Assembly: GCA_016784965.1 (NCBI GenBank)
Contig: JADHTQ010000001.1
Coordinates: 1 to 64,000 of the forward strand
Source: Bacteriovoracaceae bacterium
Lineage (GTDB): Bacteria > Bdellovibrionota > Bacteriovoracia > Bacteriovoracales > Bacteriovoracaceae
Length of the DNA: 64,000 bases
Direction of reading: 5' to 3'
This document shows positions 44,354-53,320 of this stretch, one piece after another. Position 1 is the stretch's first letter. Every line of letters starts with the position of its first letter. Made by a program: the position numbers and the translations under genes. The notes beneath the pieces were generated by a model. The model did not search any database. It was not told where the DNA came from and saw only the letters and a list, made by a program, of their open reading frames with translations.

Positions 44354-45304
44354 TTGGGAAGCAAAATAATTGGTATTGGTGGTTATCTACCAGACAATGT
44401 TGTTAAAGTTGAAGAAGAAATAAAAAGGGATGATTATTTTGAAAGTCTACAAAAATATTGTGAGGGTGGGTCTAGTAAAAGACATGCAAAAATGAATGAC
44501 ACTCCCACATACATGGGAGTAAAAGCCGCCAAAGAGGCCATCGAAAATTCCAAACTAAGTTTGAGCGAAATTGATATGGTCATATTTTATACTCCATTTT
44601 TTGATTATATGGTACCAAGAGATGGAAGCTTTGTTGTTGCACAGTTAGGTCTTAAAAATGCCTGCTGTTGGCACTTGGATGTGGCCTGCACCAGCTTTGT
44701 TAGTGCACTAAAGTGCGGACATGCTCTCGTTGAACAAAAAATGCATAAAAATGTGTTGATCATTATATCTACAAGCTGGGTAAGGGTTCACGAAAAAAGT
44801 AAAAATACCAGTGCTCTTGGGGATGGAGCTGCTGCAGTTATGCTCACTCATGATCCTATCGAATCTTCACTCATTTGTGTAAAAGAGAGAATTTTTCCAG
44901 ATTACGTTGATAATTTAACATTAAAGTCACCTTTGATTTCAAAACAACAAGAAGTCTTTATCGTCAATAAAGAAGATTCTTTTAAAGATTTTGTTTTAAA
45001 AGGTGTTCCTGAATTTACTCATCAATTTTTGCAAGAATCGGAAGTAGAGATAGAAAGCATTGACTGGTTTATTGCTCATCAGCCAGGAGTTAAAGTTATT
45101 CATGCATGGAGCGAATATTTAAACATCCCTTCAACTAAGGCCCTTAGTACTTTTGATCATACTGCAAATATGACTGCAACAAATATTCCATATATTCTGT
45201 ATGAATTTACACAAATTGATAAAAAAATTAAAAGGGGAGATACCATTTTGTTTCTCTCAATTGGGGTGGGATTAGTCACTTCGGTTATGGTCTGGAAATA
45301 CTAA
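44354..45304 (+). CDS. Ketoacyl-ACP synthase III-like condensing enzyme
   Basis: Protein of 316 aa starting at TTG, supported by TAGGAG six to seven bases upstream. It has the thiolase-fold Cys-His-Asn triad of KAS III: Cys112 in DVACTSFVSAL, His242 in IAHQPGVKVI and Asn272 in DHTANMTATN. Housekeeping FabH makes acetoacetyl-ACP, and relatives make signals, polyketide starters or beta-hydroxy acids. It is not in a fab operon here; its neighbours are a ThDP enzyme and a sensor kinase. The H-T-A-N-M segment differs from the usual G-N-T-S/A-A, which suggests an altered substrate pocket. Confidence 0.85.
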   Translation: MGSKIIGIGGYLPDNVVKVEEEIKRDDYFESLQKYCEGGSSKRHAKMNDTPTYMGVKAAKEAIENSKLSLSEIDMVIFYTPFFDYMVPRDGSFVVAQLGLKNACCWHLDVACTSFVSALKCGHALVEQKMHKNVLIIISTSWVRVHEKSKNTSALGDGAAAVMLTHDPIESSLICVKERIFPDYVDNLTLKSPLISKQQEVFIVNKEDSFKDFVLKGVPEFTHQFLQESEVEIESIDWFIAHQPGVKVIHAWSEYLNIPSTKALSTFDHTANMTATNIPYILYEFTQIDKKIKRGDTILFLSIGVGLVTSVMVWKY

Positions 45305-45405
45305 CTAATAAGTATCACTTTCTATTTTTAAAATTGTAAATAAGTGTTAACATACTTTAAAATTAAAAAAGATTATTATACTGCTTTTAAGACCGGAGAT
45401 AAATC

Positions 45406-46431
45406 ATGCAAGATATGACCATCAAATATTTAGGCCATAAATTAAAAAACCCATTTATTATGGCCTCCAGTGGTCTGACAAAAGATATTGATGGAATAAA
45501 ACGGGCCTACGACGCCGGTGCCTCCGCAATCGTATTAAAATCATATTTTGAAGAACAAATAAATGTTGAATCCACCGATTTTAGCTCAATCCATCCCGAA
45601 GGAAGTGATGATTTTTCTAGGTATCAAACAATCGACTACTTACACCTAATAGAGAACAGTCGAAAAGATTTTGATATTCCGATTATTGCCAGCATTAATT
45701 GTGTTTCAAAGCAGGGCAGACAATCTCTTGTTAAAGATTTAGAATCCGCAGGAGCTTCCGCTATTGAAATAAATGTTATGTCGATCCCTAAAAAAACTCA
45801 CTCCGATCTCCCCATGGATCAACACTACTACGACACGCTGCCCAGTAAACCAAACTTTGACACCTCACATACTAAAAGTAGCACTGAGGTTGAAAATGAA
45901 TTATTTGAAATTGTAAAACAAGTAAAAGAGTCTACTACTTTGCCAATTGTGGTCAAACTTTACCCCTACTATACTTCCATTCAACACGTAGTTGAACAAT
46001 TGGCCACAAAGTATAATGTGGAGGGTGTAGTACTTTTTAATGCACCGCTGCCGCTTGACTTTAACCTCAAAAGCTTAAAGTTAGAATTAAAAACCAAGGG
46101 CTCATCACAAGCTGATATCTTACATAGTTTTAGATGGATATCCTTATTGCACGGACGTATTAAGTGTGATCTCAGCGCCTCAACAGGTATCGCAACCTCC
46201 ACCGACTGCATCAAGTTTCTACTTGCCGGTGCTAATTCACTACAGCTGTGTTCTTCTGTTTATAAAAAAGGGTACAAAGTAATAGACCAACTCTCAAAAG
46301 AACTCTCCAAGTGGATGAAAGCTAACAAATATGACAGTATCGACCAATTTCATGGCACTCTAAACAAGCATATTGATATCAACAAACTTAACTATACTCA
46401 ATATTCAAAGCTCGATACCAATTTAGAGTAA
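45406..46431 (+). CDS. Dihydroorotate dehydrogenase-like flavoprotein
   Basis: Protein of 341 aa of the PyrD-like TIM-barrel group. It begins with the typical TIKYLGHKLKNPFIMASSGL and RAYDAGASAIVLKSYFEEQI. An FMN-phosphate loop is seen near the C-terminus (STGIATSTDCIKFLLAGANS). This subgroup, annotated as dihydroorotate dehydrogenase-like, is common in deltaproteobacteria and Bacteroidetes, and its role may not be pyrimidine synthesis. No pyr gene is near. CCGGAGATAAATC before ATG gives a good ribosome-binding site; the 101-bp gap suggests a separate promoter. Confidence 0.8.
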   Translation: MQDMTIKYLGHKLKNPFIMASSGLTKDIDGIKRAYDAGASAIVLKSYFEEQINVESTDFSSIHPEGSDDFSRYQTIDYLHLIENSRKDFDIPIIASINCVSKQGRQSLVKDLESAGASAIEINVMSIPKKTHSDLPMDQHYYDTLPSKPNFDTSHTKSSTEVENELFEIVKQVKESTTLPIVVKLYPYYTSIQHVVEQLATKYNVEGVVLFNAPLPLDFNLKSLKLELKTKGSSQADILHSFRWISLLHGRIKCDLSASTGIATSTDCIKFLLAGANSLQLCSSVYKKGYKVIDQLSKELSKWMKANKYDSIDQFHGTLNKHIDINKLNYTQYSKLDTNLE

Positions 46432-46432
46432 A

Positions 46433-47278
46433 CTATTTGGTGTGAATATCTAGTTGTGGAAAAGGAATTTGGATCTGTTTTTGTTTAAATTGCTCATTAA
46501 TAGCATAACGAATGTCTGATAATATAAGATCATAAGTCCATAGTTCATCTACCCAAATTCGAAGTTCAAAAATTAAGGCAGAATCCGCAAAATCTTGAAA
46601 CAATACAGTTGGCCCGGGGTGACTTAATACTTGCTTATGCTTTTTTGCAATATCCAAAAGTTCTTCTCTAACCACAGAAGCATCGGTTCCATAAGCAACA
46701 CCAACTTGGATATTTAAGCGTATTCTCTGGCCAGAAAAGCTCTCATTAACGACCTCGTCGGCCACAAATTTAGAATTGGGAACAATAATTGCTACGTCAT
46801 CTCTAGTGTGAACAATAGTGGCCCTGGCGCCAATATCCTCAACCTTGCCAGACACATCCCCTACCTTAACGATATCACCCACTTTAATGGGTCGCTCAAA
46901 TAAAATAATTAGACCTGAGATAAAATTAGAGGTGATGTTTTGCAGACCAAAGCCAATCCCAACCATTAAAATGGCCCCCAGGGCAGCAAGTGACTGCATG
47001 CTAATTCCAATAGTATCCAGGGTGATTAAAATCCCAATTATGAGAGTTAAATATTTTACAAACCGCTCAATTGATCTTTTAACACCTGGATCAATGTCCT
47101 TTTCCCTCAAAAACTTTCTCATAAATTTTTCTGAAAGATTAGAGCAGTAGTAAAAAACATAAAATAGGGTAATGGCCAGTATTAAAGAAAAAACAGATAT
47201 CTGAGTTCCACTGATCTGTAAAAAAGGTGTGGATATGAAATTCCAAGCTGAATTTGCAAACTTAGTAACAAAATCCAT
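46433..47278 (-). CDS. mscS: Small-conductance mechanosensitive channel
   Basis: Protein of 281 aa, the size of E. coli MscS (286). Three N-terminal membrane helices end in the pore helix with Gly/Ala packing (LAALGAILMVGIGFGLQNI), followed by the beta domain (FERPIKVGDIVKVGDVSGKV, a hallmark of the family) and the C-terminal vestibule. It opens under membrane tension and releases osmolytes in hypo-osmotic shock. It converges with the dihydroorotate-dehydrogenase-like gene with one base between stops, and is divergent from the iron-sulfur protein gene. Confidence 0.92.
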   Translation of the reverse strand: MDFVTKFANSAWNFISTPFLQISGTQISVFSLILAITLFYVFYYCSNLSEKFMRKFLREKDIDPGVKRSIERFVKYLTLIIGILITLDTIGISMQSLAALGAILMVGIGFGLQNITSNFISGLIILFERPIKVGDIVKVGDVSGKVEDIGARATIVHTRDDVAIIVPNSKFVADEVVNESFSGQRIRLNIQVGVAYGTDASVVREELLDIAKKHKQVLSHPGPTVLFQDFADSALIFELRIWVDELWTYDLILSDIRYAINEQFKQKQIQIPFPQLDIHTK

Positions 47279-47351
47279 GTCATCTCCTGCAAAATAAGTT
47301 TATAAAACAATAGTATTACAAATTAAAAAGAGTATGAATTTATTTTTTATC

Positions 47352-47365
47352 TTGATTTAAATCAA
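47352..47365. promoter_or_regulatory. FNR/CRP-type box, exact consensus
   Basis: TTGATTTAAATCAA matches the FNR consensus TTGATnnnnATCAA at all ten defined positions. Its centre (47358.5) is 41.5 bp upstream of the start (about 47400) predicted from a TATATT -10 at 47388-47393, the classic geometry of a class II activator site. It serves the plus-strand iron-sulfur protein gene at 47438. The same box could also affect the divergent mscS gene. Confidence 0.6.
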
Positions 47366-47437
47366 ACAATTTAGATATTGATTACTGTATATTAACATTA
47401 GAGTGCAAAACGTATTTCTCATTCAAAGGATATAACT

Positions 47438-48229
47438 GTGAAAAGAAAGATTATTAAAATTGATGAATATTTATGCAACGGTTGTGGCGATTGTATAGTG
47501 GGATGCTCCGAAGGGGCACTAAAAATTGTTAACGGCAAGGCCAAACTAGTAAAAGAAGACTTTTGTGATGGTTTTGGAGATTGCGTGGGCGAATGTCCTA
47601 CTGGAGCACTAACTGTCGAAGAAAGGGAGGCCCCTGCTTTTGATTTACAAGCAACAAAAGAACACCTTAGAAATACTCAGGGAGAAGAAGCCGTAACTAA
47701 AATGATGGATGCTCAAAAAAAGCACTCTGGAGAGCATGATTCAAAAGACCATGATTGCGGATGCCCAGGAAAAAAAATGCACGACTTTTCCGGAAAAAAA
47801 GAAGCCAAATCTACAAGTTCTTCAGAATCTTCTGCAAACCCTCAAGTAATCCCTTCAGAGCTTACTCAATGGCCTGTTCAACTCCATCTAGTATCTCCAA
47901 GTGCACCATTTTTTAAAAATAGAGAACTAGTTGTCTTAAGTACCTGCTCACCAATTGCAGCTCCAGACGTTCACTGGCGATATGTAAGAGGCAGAAGTGT
48001 CGTTGTTGCCTGTCCGAAACTCGATAGAACTGACAACTACATAGAAAAACTTGCGCAAATTTTTAGTGAATCTACTATCCCTAAAGTAATTGTTGCCATC
48101 ATGGAAGTGCCATGCTGCAAGGGGTTATCAATGATGGTAAATGAGGCCGCTCGTTTATCGGGAAGAGATGATCTTGTTATTGAAGAGCACACTATTGGTT
48201 TACAGGGAAATCTATTAAACATTGTATAA
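47438..48229 (+). CDS. Ferredoxin-like 4Fe-4S protein (Hcp-associated type)
   Basis: Protein of 263 aa with a GTG start, preceded by AAAGGA. The N-terminal ferredoxin domain has one full cluster motif (CNGCGDCIVGC) and a second of the C-D-G-x-G-x-C-x-x-x-C-P kind (CDGFGDCVGECP), which has three cysteines. This second motif is normal for the family often found with hybrid-cluster protein or CO/nitrosative stress genes. A His/Cys-rich middle (HDSKDHDCGCPGKKMHD) and a conserved C-terminal part with LSTCSPIAAPDVHW and MEVPCCKGLSMMV follow. It probably transfers electrons in low-oxygen metabolism. The FNR-type box upstream supports induction under oxygen limitation. Confidence 0.82.
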   Translation: MKRKIIKIDEYLCNGCGDCIVGCSEGALKIVNGKAKLVKEDFCDGFGDCVGECPTGALTVEEREAPAFDLQATKEHLRNTQGEEAVTKMMDAQKKHSGEHDSKDHDCGCPGKKMHDFSGKKEAKSTSSSESSANPQVIPSELTQWPVQLHLVSPSAPFFKNRELVVLSTCSPIAAPDVHWRYVRGRSVVVACPKLDRTDNYIEKLAQIFSESTIPKVIVAIMEVPCCKGLSMMVNEAARLSGRDDLVIEEHTIGLQGNLLNIV

Positions 48230-48273
48230 ATCAAAAAAGTGACTTTACGATGTTTGTGATTGCAACAAGTTGT

Positions 48274-48328
48274 AATTCGAGGTACACTTCGAATATATTG
48301 GAAAAATTCGAGGTGATACTTGAAATAT
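48274..48328 (+). repeat. Direct repeat overlapping a start codon
   Basis: AATTCGAGGTACACTTCGAA (from 48274) and AATTCGAGGTGATACTTGAA (from 48305) are related copies 31 bp apart. The second copy contains both the GAGGTGAT ribosome-binding site and the TTG start of the ATPase gene at 48320. The first copy also contains a short inverted repeat (ATTCGA...TCGAAT). It may be an autoregulatory site or a tandem duplication of the translation start region. Confidence 0.4.
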
Positions 48329-49513
48329 TTAGAAAGAAGCCATAAGTTACTTAAATTACTTTACAAAAAAACATCATTACTTATCTTAGGGCCAAGGGGG
48401 GCCGGTAAAAGTTTCTATATTTCACGACTGGTAAACGGAGAAAAAGGTCTATTGACGATCAACCTCCTGGAAACAGATACCTTTAAAAAATACCTGAAGG
48501 CCCCTAATCTATTAAGATCGGAAGTAGAATTTCAATTAGAAAAATTTGATAAATCTCTTATCTTTATAGATGAAATTCAAAAAACACCTCTACTATTAGA
48601 TGAGGTTCACTACTTGATAGAAAAGTATCAACATAGAGTTAGCTTTATTCTTACTGGCTCCTCTGCTCGAAAATTAAAAAAAGAAAAAGCTAACTTACTC
48701 GCTGGCAGGGCAATCTACGCACCCTTCTATCCACTAAACTTTGAAGAGATTGATTTTGAAAAAAAATTGGCCAAGATTCTTCAATTTGGGCTTTTACCAA
48801 AAAATTATATTGAAGATGATCCAGATATGATTGTTCGTTATCTTAAAGCTTATACCGGTACCTATCTAAAAGAAGAGATCATGCAAGAAGCTGTGGTAAA
48901 AAACATAGAAGGATTTAATACTTTTTTAGAAGTAGCCGCTCAGATGAATGCATCACCAGTCAACTACTCAAAAATGGCCAAGCAGGTGTCAATTTCTGAC
49001 CAATCGATTAAGGGTCATTATCAAATTTTGGAAGATACGTTATGGGCCCACAGAATTCCAGCATGGACTTTTTCAACAAAGAAACAATTACAAAAGGCCC
49101 CGAAGTACTACTTTTTTGACAATGGTGTGCTAAACGCTCTAAGAGGTGAACTCAAAACTGAGCTTCAAGAATCATCTTTCCGTTACGAAGATCTCTTTGA
49201 AAACCTAGTTGTTAATGAGATTATCAAACTAAACTCCTTAAAAGAGCATGACTATAATATTTATCATTACCGAACATCAGAAGGCACAGAGATTGATCTG
49301 ATTTTGCAACAAAATCCTAAAACACCTCCAATTGCTATTGAAATTAAATCATCAACAACACCGGACGCAAGTGACATAAAAACACTGAGAAAATTTCAAA
49401 AGGAGTACCCAGATAGTAAATGTCTTGTTCTTTGTAGAGTGTCTACGCCTTCAACCCTACATGGCATCCCATTTTATCCCTTTATTGAAGGAATACAATC
49501 TATCTGGAGTTAA
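48320..49513 (+). CDS. AAA-type ATPase with DUF4143 domain (second copy type)
   Basis: Protein of 397 aa beginning at TTG with GAGGTGAT upstream. Walker A is GPRGAGKSFYIS, Walker B LIFIDEIQKTP, sensor-like LTGSSARKLK. The C-terminal half carries a predicted winged-helix-like segment (SKMAKQVSISDQSIKGHYQI) and a nuclease-like tail (GTEIDLILQQ and IAIEIKSSTTP). It is the same broad family as the gene at 6303-7622 but only distantly similar, so not a recent duplicate. It is isolated between unrelated genes, as such ATPases often are. Function unknown. Confidence 0.85.
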   Translation: MKYLERSHKLLKLLYKKTSLLILGPRGAGKSFYISRLVNGEKGLLTINLLETDTFKKYLKAPNLLRSEVEFQLEKFDKSLIFIDEIQKTPLLLDEVHYLIEKYQHRVSFILTGSSARKLKKEKANLLAGRAIYAPFYPLNFEEIDFEKKLAKILQFGLLPKNYIEDDPDMIVRYLKAYTGTYLKEEIMQEAVVKNIEGFNTFLEVAAQMNASPVNYSKMAKQVSISDQSIKGHYQILEDTLWAHRIPAWTFSTKKQLQKAPKYYFFDNGVLNALRGELKTELQESSFRYEDLFENLVVNEIIKLNSLKEHDYNIYHYRTSEGTEIDLILQQNPKTPPIAIEIKSSTTPDASDIKTLRKFQKEYPDSKCLVLCRVSTPSTLHGIPFYPFIEGIQSIWS

Positions 49514-49518
49514 GTATT

Positions 49519-50280
49519 TCAAAAAAGTGACTTAATAAATTCCCTATTCATGCGAGCAATATTTGTAATTTTTATTCCTTTGGGACAGGTCGCTTCACAC
49601 TCTTGTTCGTTGGTACAGTTACCAAAACCCAAGTCATCCATTTTTTCTACCATAGTGCGAACGCGCTCACGGGCTTCTATTTTCCCTTGAGGTAAAAGTG
49701 CAAATTGAGAAACCTTAGCTGAGGTAAATAGCATGGCAGCTGCATTTGGACAGCTGGCAATACATGCACCACAACCGATACATTGAGCTGCATCCATCGA
49801 TAGCTCTGCATTCTCTTTGCGAATTGCAATGGCATTGGCGTCGGGTGCATTACCGGTAGCGACAGTGATAAATCCACCGGCCATAACTATTGCGTCGAGT
49901 GCACTGCGATCAACCATTAAGTCTTTATGAACCCCAAAGGCTTCGGCACGAAATGGGCCGACTACAATTGTCTGCTCATCTTTAAACTTTCTCACATGAA
50001 GTTGGCAAGTCGTTGTTTCAGCTTCTGGGCCATGGGCCTGGCCATTAATCATAAGCGAACAGGCTCCACAAATACCTTCTCGGCAATCATGGTCAAAAGC
50101 TATTGGGTCTTCGCCTTCACGAATCAAACGCTCATTTAGAAGATCCAACATTTCCAGAAAAGACATGTCGGTTTTGACATCATTTAGTCGGTAGTCAACC
50201 ATTTTACCATCAGCGATACCATCTTGCTGACGCCAAATTTTTAGATTAAGTGTGATCTTTTTGTCTGATAGTCCACCCAT
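49519..50280 (-). CDS. sdhB: Succinate dehydrogenase iron-sulfur subunit
   Basis: Protein of 253 aa. The N-terminal 2Fe-2S domain has CREGICGACSLMING; the C-terminal domain has CIGCGACIASCPN (4Fe-4S) and CTNEQECEATCPKGI (3Fe-4S and 4Fe-4S ligands). It passes electrons from the flavin in SdhA to the haem cytochrome SdhC. It is the last gene of sdhCAB and converges with the DUF4143 gene with 5 nt between them. The sequence type fits the Wolinella/Bacteroidetes-like succinate:quinone reductase group, so it may work as fumarate reductase too. Confidence 0.95.
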   Translation of the reverse strand: MGGLSDKKITLNLKIWRQQDGIADGKMVDYRLNDVKTDMSFLEMLDLLNERLIREGEDPIAFDHDCREGICGACSLMINGQAHGPEAETTTCQLHVRKFKDEQTIVVGPFRAEAFGVHKDLMVDRSALDAIVMAGGFITVATGNAPDANAIAIRKENAELSMDAAQCIGCGACIASCPNAAAMLFTSAKVSQFALLPQGKIEARERVRTMVEKMDDLGFGNCTNEQECEATCPKGIKITNIARMNREFIKSLF

Positions 50281-50293
50281 TTATCTCTCCAAT

Positions 50294-52219
50294 TTATTTA
50301 TAACTTCGTTGTGTTAGTTTTACATTCTTGTATACCAAGTTTTCTTTGTGCAAAGTCGGAGCCTTGCCTTCACCTTTATGCTCCCAAGCTGAGACATGAC
50401 AAAATTTTTCATCATCTCGCTTTGCCTCATTTTCTTTAGTCTGACATTCTTCCCGGAAGTGTCCCCCACAAGACTCTTTTCTTTTGAGTGCATCTAAGGC
50501 CATAAGTTCTGCAAGATCGATAAAATCGGCAACTCGACCAGCTTTTTCTAACTCCAAATTTACATTATTGTTTTGTCCTGGCACCTTCACATTTTGCCAA
50601 AACTCCTCTTTAATCTTTGGTATTGCTTTCAAGGCTTCTTTTAACCCTTTTTCATTGCGGGCCATACCAACATGTTCCCACATTACTTTTCCTAGTTCTT
50701 TATGAAAATCATCTACTGTCTTTTTACCATTAATATTTAAAAGTTTATCAAATGTCTTTTTAGAACTATCTTCGGCTTCACCAAATGCTTCGTGTCCAGT
50801 TGTAGCCTCTTGTAAATTAGCAGACGCCAAATAGTTTGGAACAGTATTTGGGGCAACAAAGTAGCCATCGGCCAAACCTTGCATTAGGGCCGAAGCTCCT
50901 AGTCGATTTGCACCATGGTCTGAGAAGTTTGCTTCCCCTAAGACAAACAATCCTGGAATTGTACTCATCAAATTGTAATCAACCCAGCTACCTCCCATTG
51001 TATAGTGTATAGCAGGGAATATTCTCATTGGTACTTTATAGGGATTCTCATCCGTAATTCTTTCGTACATATCAAACAAGTTGCCATACTTGGCCTTAAC
51101 AGTATCGACACCATCTCTTTTTATGGCATCTCTAAAATCCAAATAAACAGATAATCCCGTGGGACCAACACCTCTGCCTGCATCACACTGATTTTTAGCA
51201 TTTCTGGAAGCCACATCGCGCGGTACGAGGTTTCCGAAACTGGGATATATTCTTTCAAGATAGTAATCTCTCTCTTCCTCAGAAATTTGACTAACAGGCC
51301 TTGTGTCATTTTCTTTTTTTGGAACCCAAATGCGTCCATCATTTCTGAGAGACTCACTCATTAATGTTAGTTTGGATTGATGGTCCCCAGCTGCTGGAAT
51401 GCAGGTTGGGTGAATTTGAGTAAAACATGGATTTGCAAAGTAAGCACCTTTTCTATAGGCCCGAAAGGCAGCAGAACAGTTTGAAGCCATGGCATTTGTC
51501 GATAGAAAATAAGCGTTGCCATACCCACCAGTTGCTAAGATGACAGCATCCGCTAGGTGACGCTCCATTTTGCCATTAATTACATTCCTGGTAATAATTC
51601 CGCGGGCCTTACCGTCAATCATAACTAGCTCGACCATTTCACAACGGGTATATAATTTAATTTTACCCTTGGAAACTTCTTTCATTAATCCTGAATAAGC
51701 TCCCAAAAGTAGCTGTTGACCAGTTTGTCCTCTGGCATAAAAAGTTCTAGAAACCTGAGCTCCACCAAAAGAACGATTGGCAAGCATCCCGCCGTAATCT
51801 CTAGCAAACGGAATACCTTGGGCCACACATTGGTCAATTATGTTATTTGAAACTTGCGCTAAACGGTAAACGTTGGCCTCTCGCGAGCGATAATCTCCAC
51901 CTTTTACAGTGTCATAAAATAAACGCCAAATTGAGTCACCATCATTGGGATAATTTTTAGCAGCATTAATGCCCCCCTGAGCCGCGATAGAGTGCGCCCG
52001 CCGAGGAGAGTCCTGAATACAAAATGCAGATACATTATAACCTTGTTCAGCAAGTGACGAGGCTGCTGAAGACCCTGCTAACCCAGTTCCAACTACGATC
52101 ACATTAAACTTTCGCCGGTTAGAAGGATTCACTAGTTTCATATCAAAACAGTGCTGATCCCACTTCTGCTGAATAGGACCTGAGGGAACGTTAGAATCTA
52201 ACTTTGATGTAGTCATCAA
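50294..52219 (-). CDS. sdhA: Succinate dehydrogenase flavoprotein subunit
   Basis: Protein of 641 aa. The dinucleotide-binding fold is [20 protein letters not shown]; the covalent FAD histidine lies in [17 protein letters not shown]. Active-site stretches include HPTCIPAAG and [12 protein letters not shown], and [18 protein letters not shown] binds FAD. It oxidises succinate to fumarate at the cytoplasmic face of the membrane. Its start overlaps the sdhC stop by 4 nt, and a gap of 13 nt leads to sdhB. Confidence 0.97.
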   Translation of the reverse strand: MMTTSKLDSNVPSGPIQQKWDQHCFDMKLVNPSNRRKFNVIVVGTGLAGSSAASSLAEQGYNVSAFCIQDSPRRAHSIAAQGGINAAKNYPNDGDSIWRLFYDTVKGGDYRSREANVYRLAQVSNNIIDQCVAQGIPFARDYGGMLANRSFGGAQVSRTFYARGQTGQQLLLGAYSGLMKEVSKGKIKLYTRCEMVELVMIDGKARGIITRNVINGKMERHLADAVILATGGYGNAYFLSTNAMASNCSAAFRAYRKGAYFANPCFTQIHPTCIPAAGDHQSKLTLMSESLRNDGRIWVPKKENDTRPVSQISEEERDYYLERIYPSFGNLVPRDVASRNAKNQCDAGRGVGPTGLSVYLDFRDAIKRDGVDTVKAKYGNLFDMYERITDENPYKVPMRIFPAIHYTMGGSWVDYNLMSTIPGLFVLGEANFSDHGANRLGASALMQGLADGYFVAPNTVPNYLASANLQEATTGHEAFGEAEDSSKKTFDKLLNINGKKTVDDFHKELGKVMWEHVGMARNEKGLKEALKAIPKIKEEFWQNVKVPGQNNNVNLELEKAGRVADFIDLAELMALDALKRKESCGGHFREECQTKENEAKRDDEKFCHVSAWEHKGEGKAPTLHKENLVYKNVKLTQRSYK

Positions 52220-52890
52220 TATCCTCCTTGAATTAGGGCGTAGAGAGTAAACGCTGAGAAACCAATTACGGTGAACACTGCAAAGATTTTACCTATGACC
52301 TTAAGGTAGCTTGTGTAAGTTATATGGCCCAATCCTAGCGATTGAAATGCCGACCAAACTCCATGACTTACATGAATGCCTAGCACCACCATCGCACCAA
52401 TGTACCAACCAATATTTAGTTTGATCATAAAAAATTGGGCGACCAGTTTATGCAAATCTCTCATTGGTTCACCATCTACCGTGGTTCCATAGTATGCACC
52501 ATATTTAAAGTTTATTAGGTGCGCTACAATAAATGCTAAAATGAGTACTCCGGTGTAGATCATGGTCGACGAAGCAAAAGTCGATCCTCGTCCGGTTTTG
52601 ACCTTGAGATAATATTTATGTGAGCGAGCAGTATAATTTTGAATCGTTAAGCGTATACCCGTTACGACATGCGCTAAAAAAATTATAATTAAGATCGCTT
52701 CTGCTACATAAATAAGCGGGTTGGTTACTAGTTTGTGGGCATAGATGTTAAATAGATCGGCATTAACTGTATACAACACATTACCCGCAAAATGACCTAT
52801 TAAAAAAGTACACAGTAAAAGGCCGCTAATTCCCATGAAAATCTTCTTCATAATGGAAGAATTCATGGTTTTACAACATTTTTGACTCAT
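52216..52890 (-). CDS. sdhC: Succinate dehydrogenase cytochrome b subunit
   Basis: About 224 aa starting at the ATG at 52890 ([10 protein letters not shown]), chosen because AAGGAG lies nine bases upstream; a longer frame to 52938 lacks a good site. Five membrane helices with His residues ([49 protein letters not shown]) fit the two-haem, single-subunit type B anchor. It reduces quinone with electrons from SdhB. There is no sdhD, as expected for this type. Confidence 0.93.
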   Translation of the reverse strand: MSQKCCKTMNSSIMKKIFMGISGLLLCTFLIGHFAGNVLYTVNADLFNIYAHKLVTNPLIYVAEAILIIIFLAHVVTGIRLTIQNYTARSHKYYLKVKTGRGSTFASSTMIYTGVLILAFIVAHLINFKYGAYYGTTVDGEPMRDLHKLVAQFFMIKLNIGWYIGAMVVLGIHVSHGVWSAFQSLGLGHITYTSYLKVIGKIFAVFTVIGFSAFTLYALIQGGY

Positions 52891-53106
52891 TTCATCAATC
52901 TCCTTGAGGAAACATTTATAAAAATTCATATAGTTCATATTAGAAAAAACAATATACTAACGTATTATCGTACGTAGGTTAAGTACTATTTATAATTTAT
53001 TTAAAAACACTAAATATCCTGTGTTGAAGTCATAAAAATGACGACCTAATAAGCCCTGATTGTCAGATGTTTGACAAACAAACGGTTAGATGAATATGTT
53101 TCCGGT

Positions 53107-53250
53107 AGATTAGAAATTAGTTTTTTGGTATGCATATTGCAGGTACAATAGTGTGTGTTGGAACTTAAGAAGAAAGGAATTTTTCTTGGGCACCAGTAAA
53201 GTCTTTTAAAAGGCCCTCTGCGTTTAAGTGTTGCGTGGTGGGCCTTTTTT
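53107..53250 (+). ncRNA. Candidate small RNA or ftcD leader
   Basis: A plus-strand promoter-like pair TTGACA (53071-53076), 18-nt spacer and TATGTT (53095-53100) predicts a start near 53107; a second -10-like TACAAT is at 53144-53149. Downstream lie a small hairpin (AAGAAA-ggaatt-TTTCTT, about 53170-53186) and a terminator at 53208-53250. The transcript would be ~95-145 nt and ends 70 bp before the ftcD start. No open frame of note lies inside. It could be an independent sRNA or an attenuator for ftcD; it was not matched to a known riboswitch. Confidence 0.4.
53208..53250 (+). terminator. Rho-independent terminator
   Basis: AAAAGGCCC (53208-53216) pairs with GGGCCTTTT (53240-53248), with a 23-nt loop, and the stem runs into a six-T tract. 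It lies between a promoter-like sequence and ftcD, so it ends a short upstream transcript or acts conditionally. Confidence 0.65.
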
Positions 53251-53320
53251 ATCTATGATCTAATCTAAATTTTCACGAGTGTTAACTACTTAACTAACTA
53301 TTTATAACCTGGAGTGAAAC

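Larger units (their letters stand above)
52891..53320. other. 430-bp divergent intergenic region
   Basis: It separates sdhC (minus) from ftcD (plus). The part next to sdhC (52940-53000) is AT-rich and should hold the sdh promoter; an imperfect inverted repeat around TACGT/ACGTA lies at about 52960-52978. The right half contains a plus-strand promoter-like pair, a short hairpin and a rho-independent terminator, listed as a candidate RNA. No protein-coding frame is credible. Confidence 0.6.

Noticed and set aside
47560-47610. Missing second Cys in the second ferredoxin motif (CDGFGDC)
   Set aside because: The C-D-G-x-G-x-C form is normal for this protein family and not a defect.
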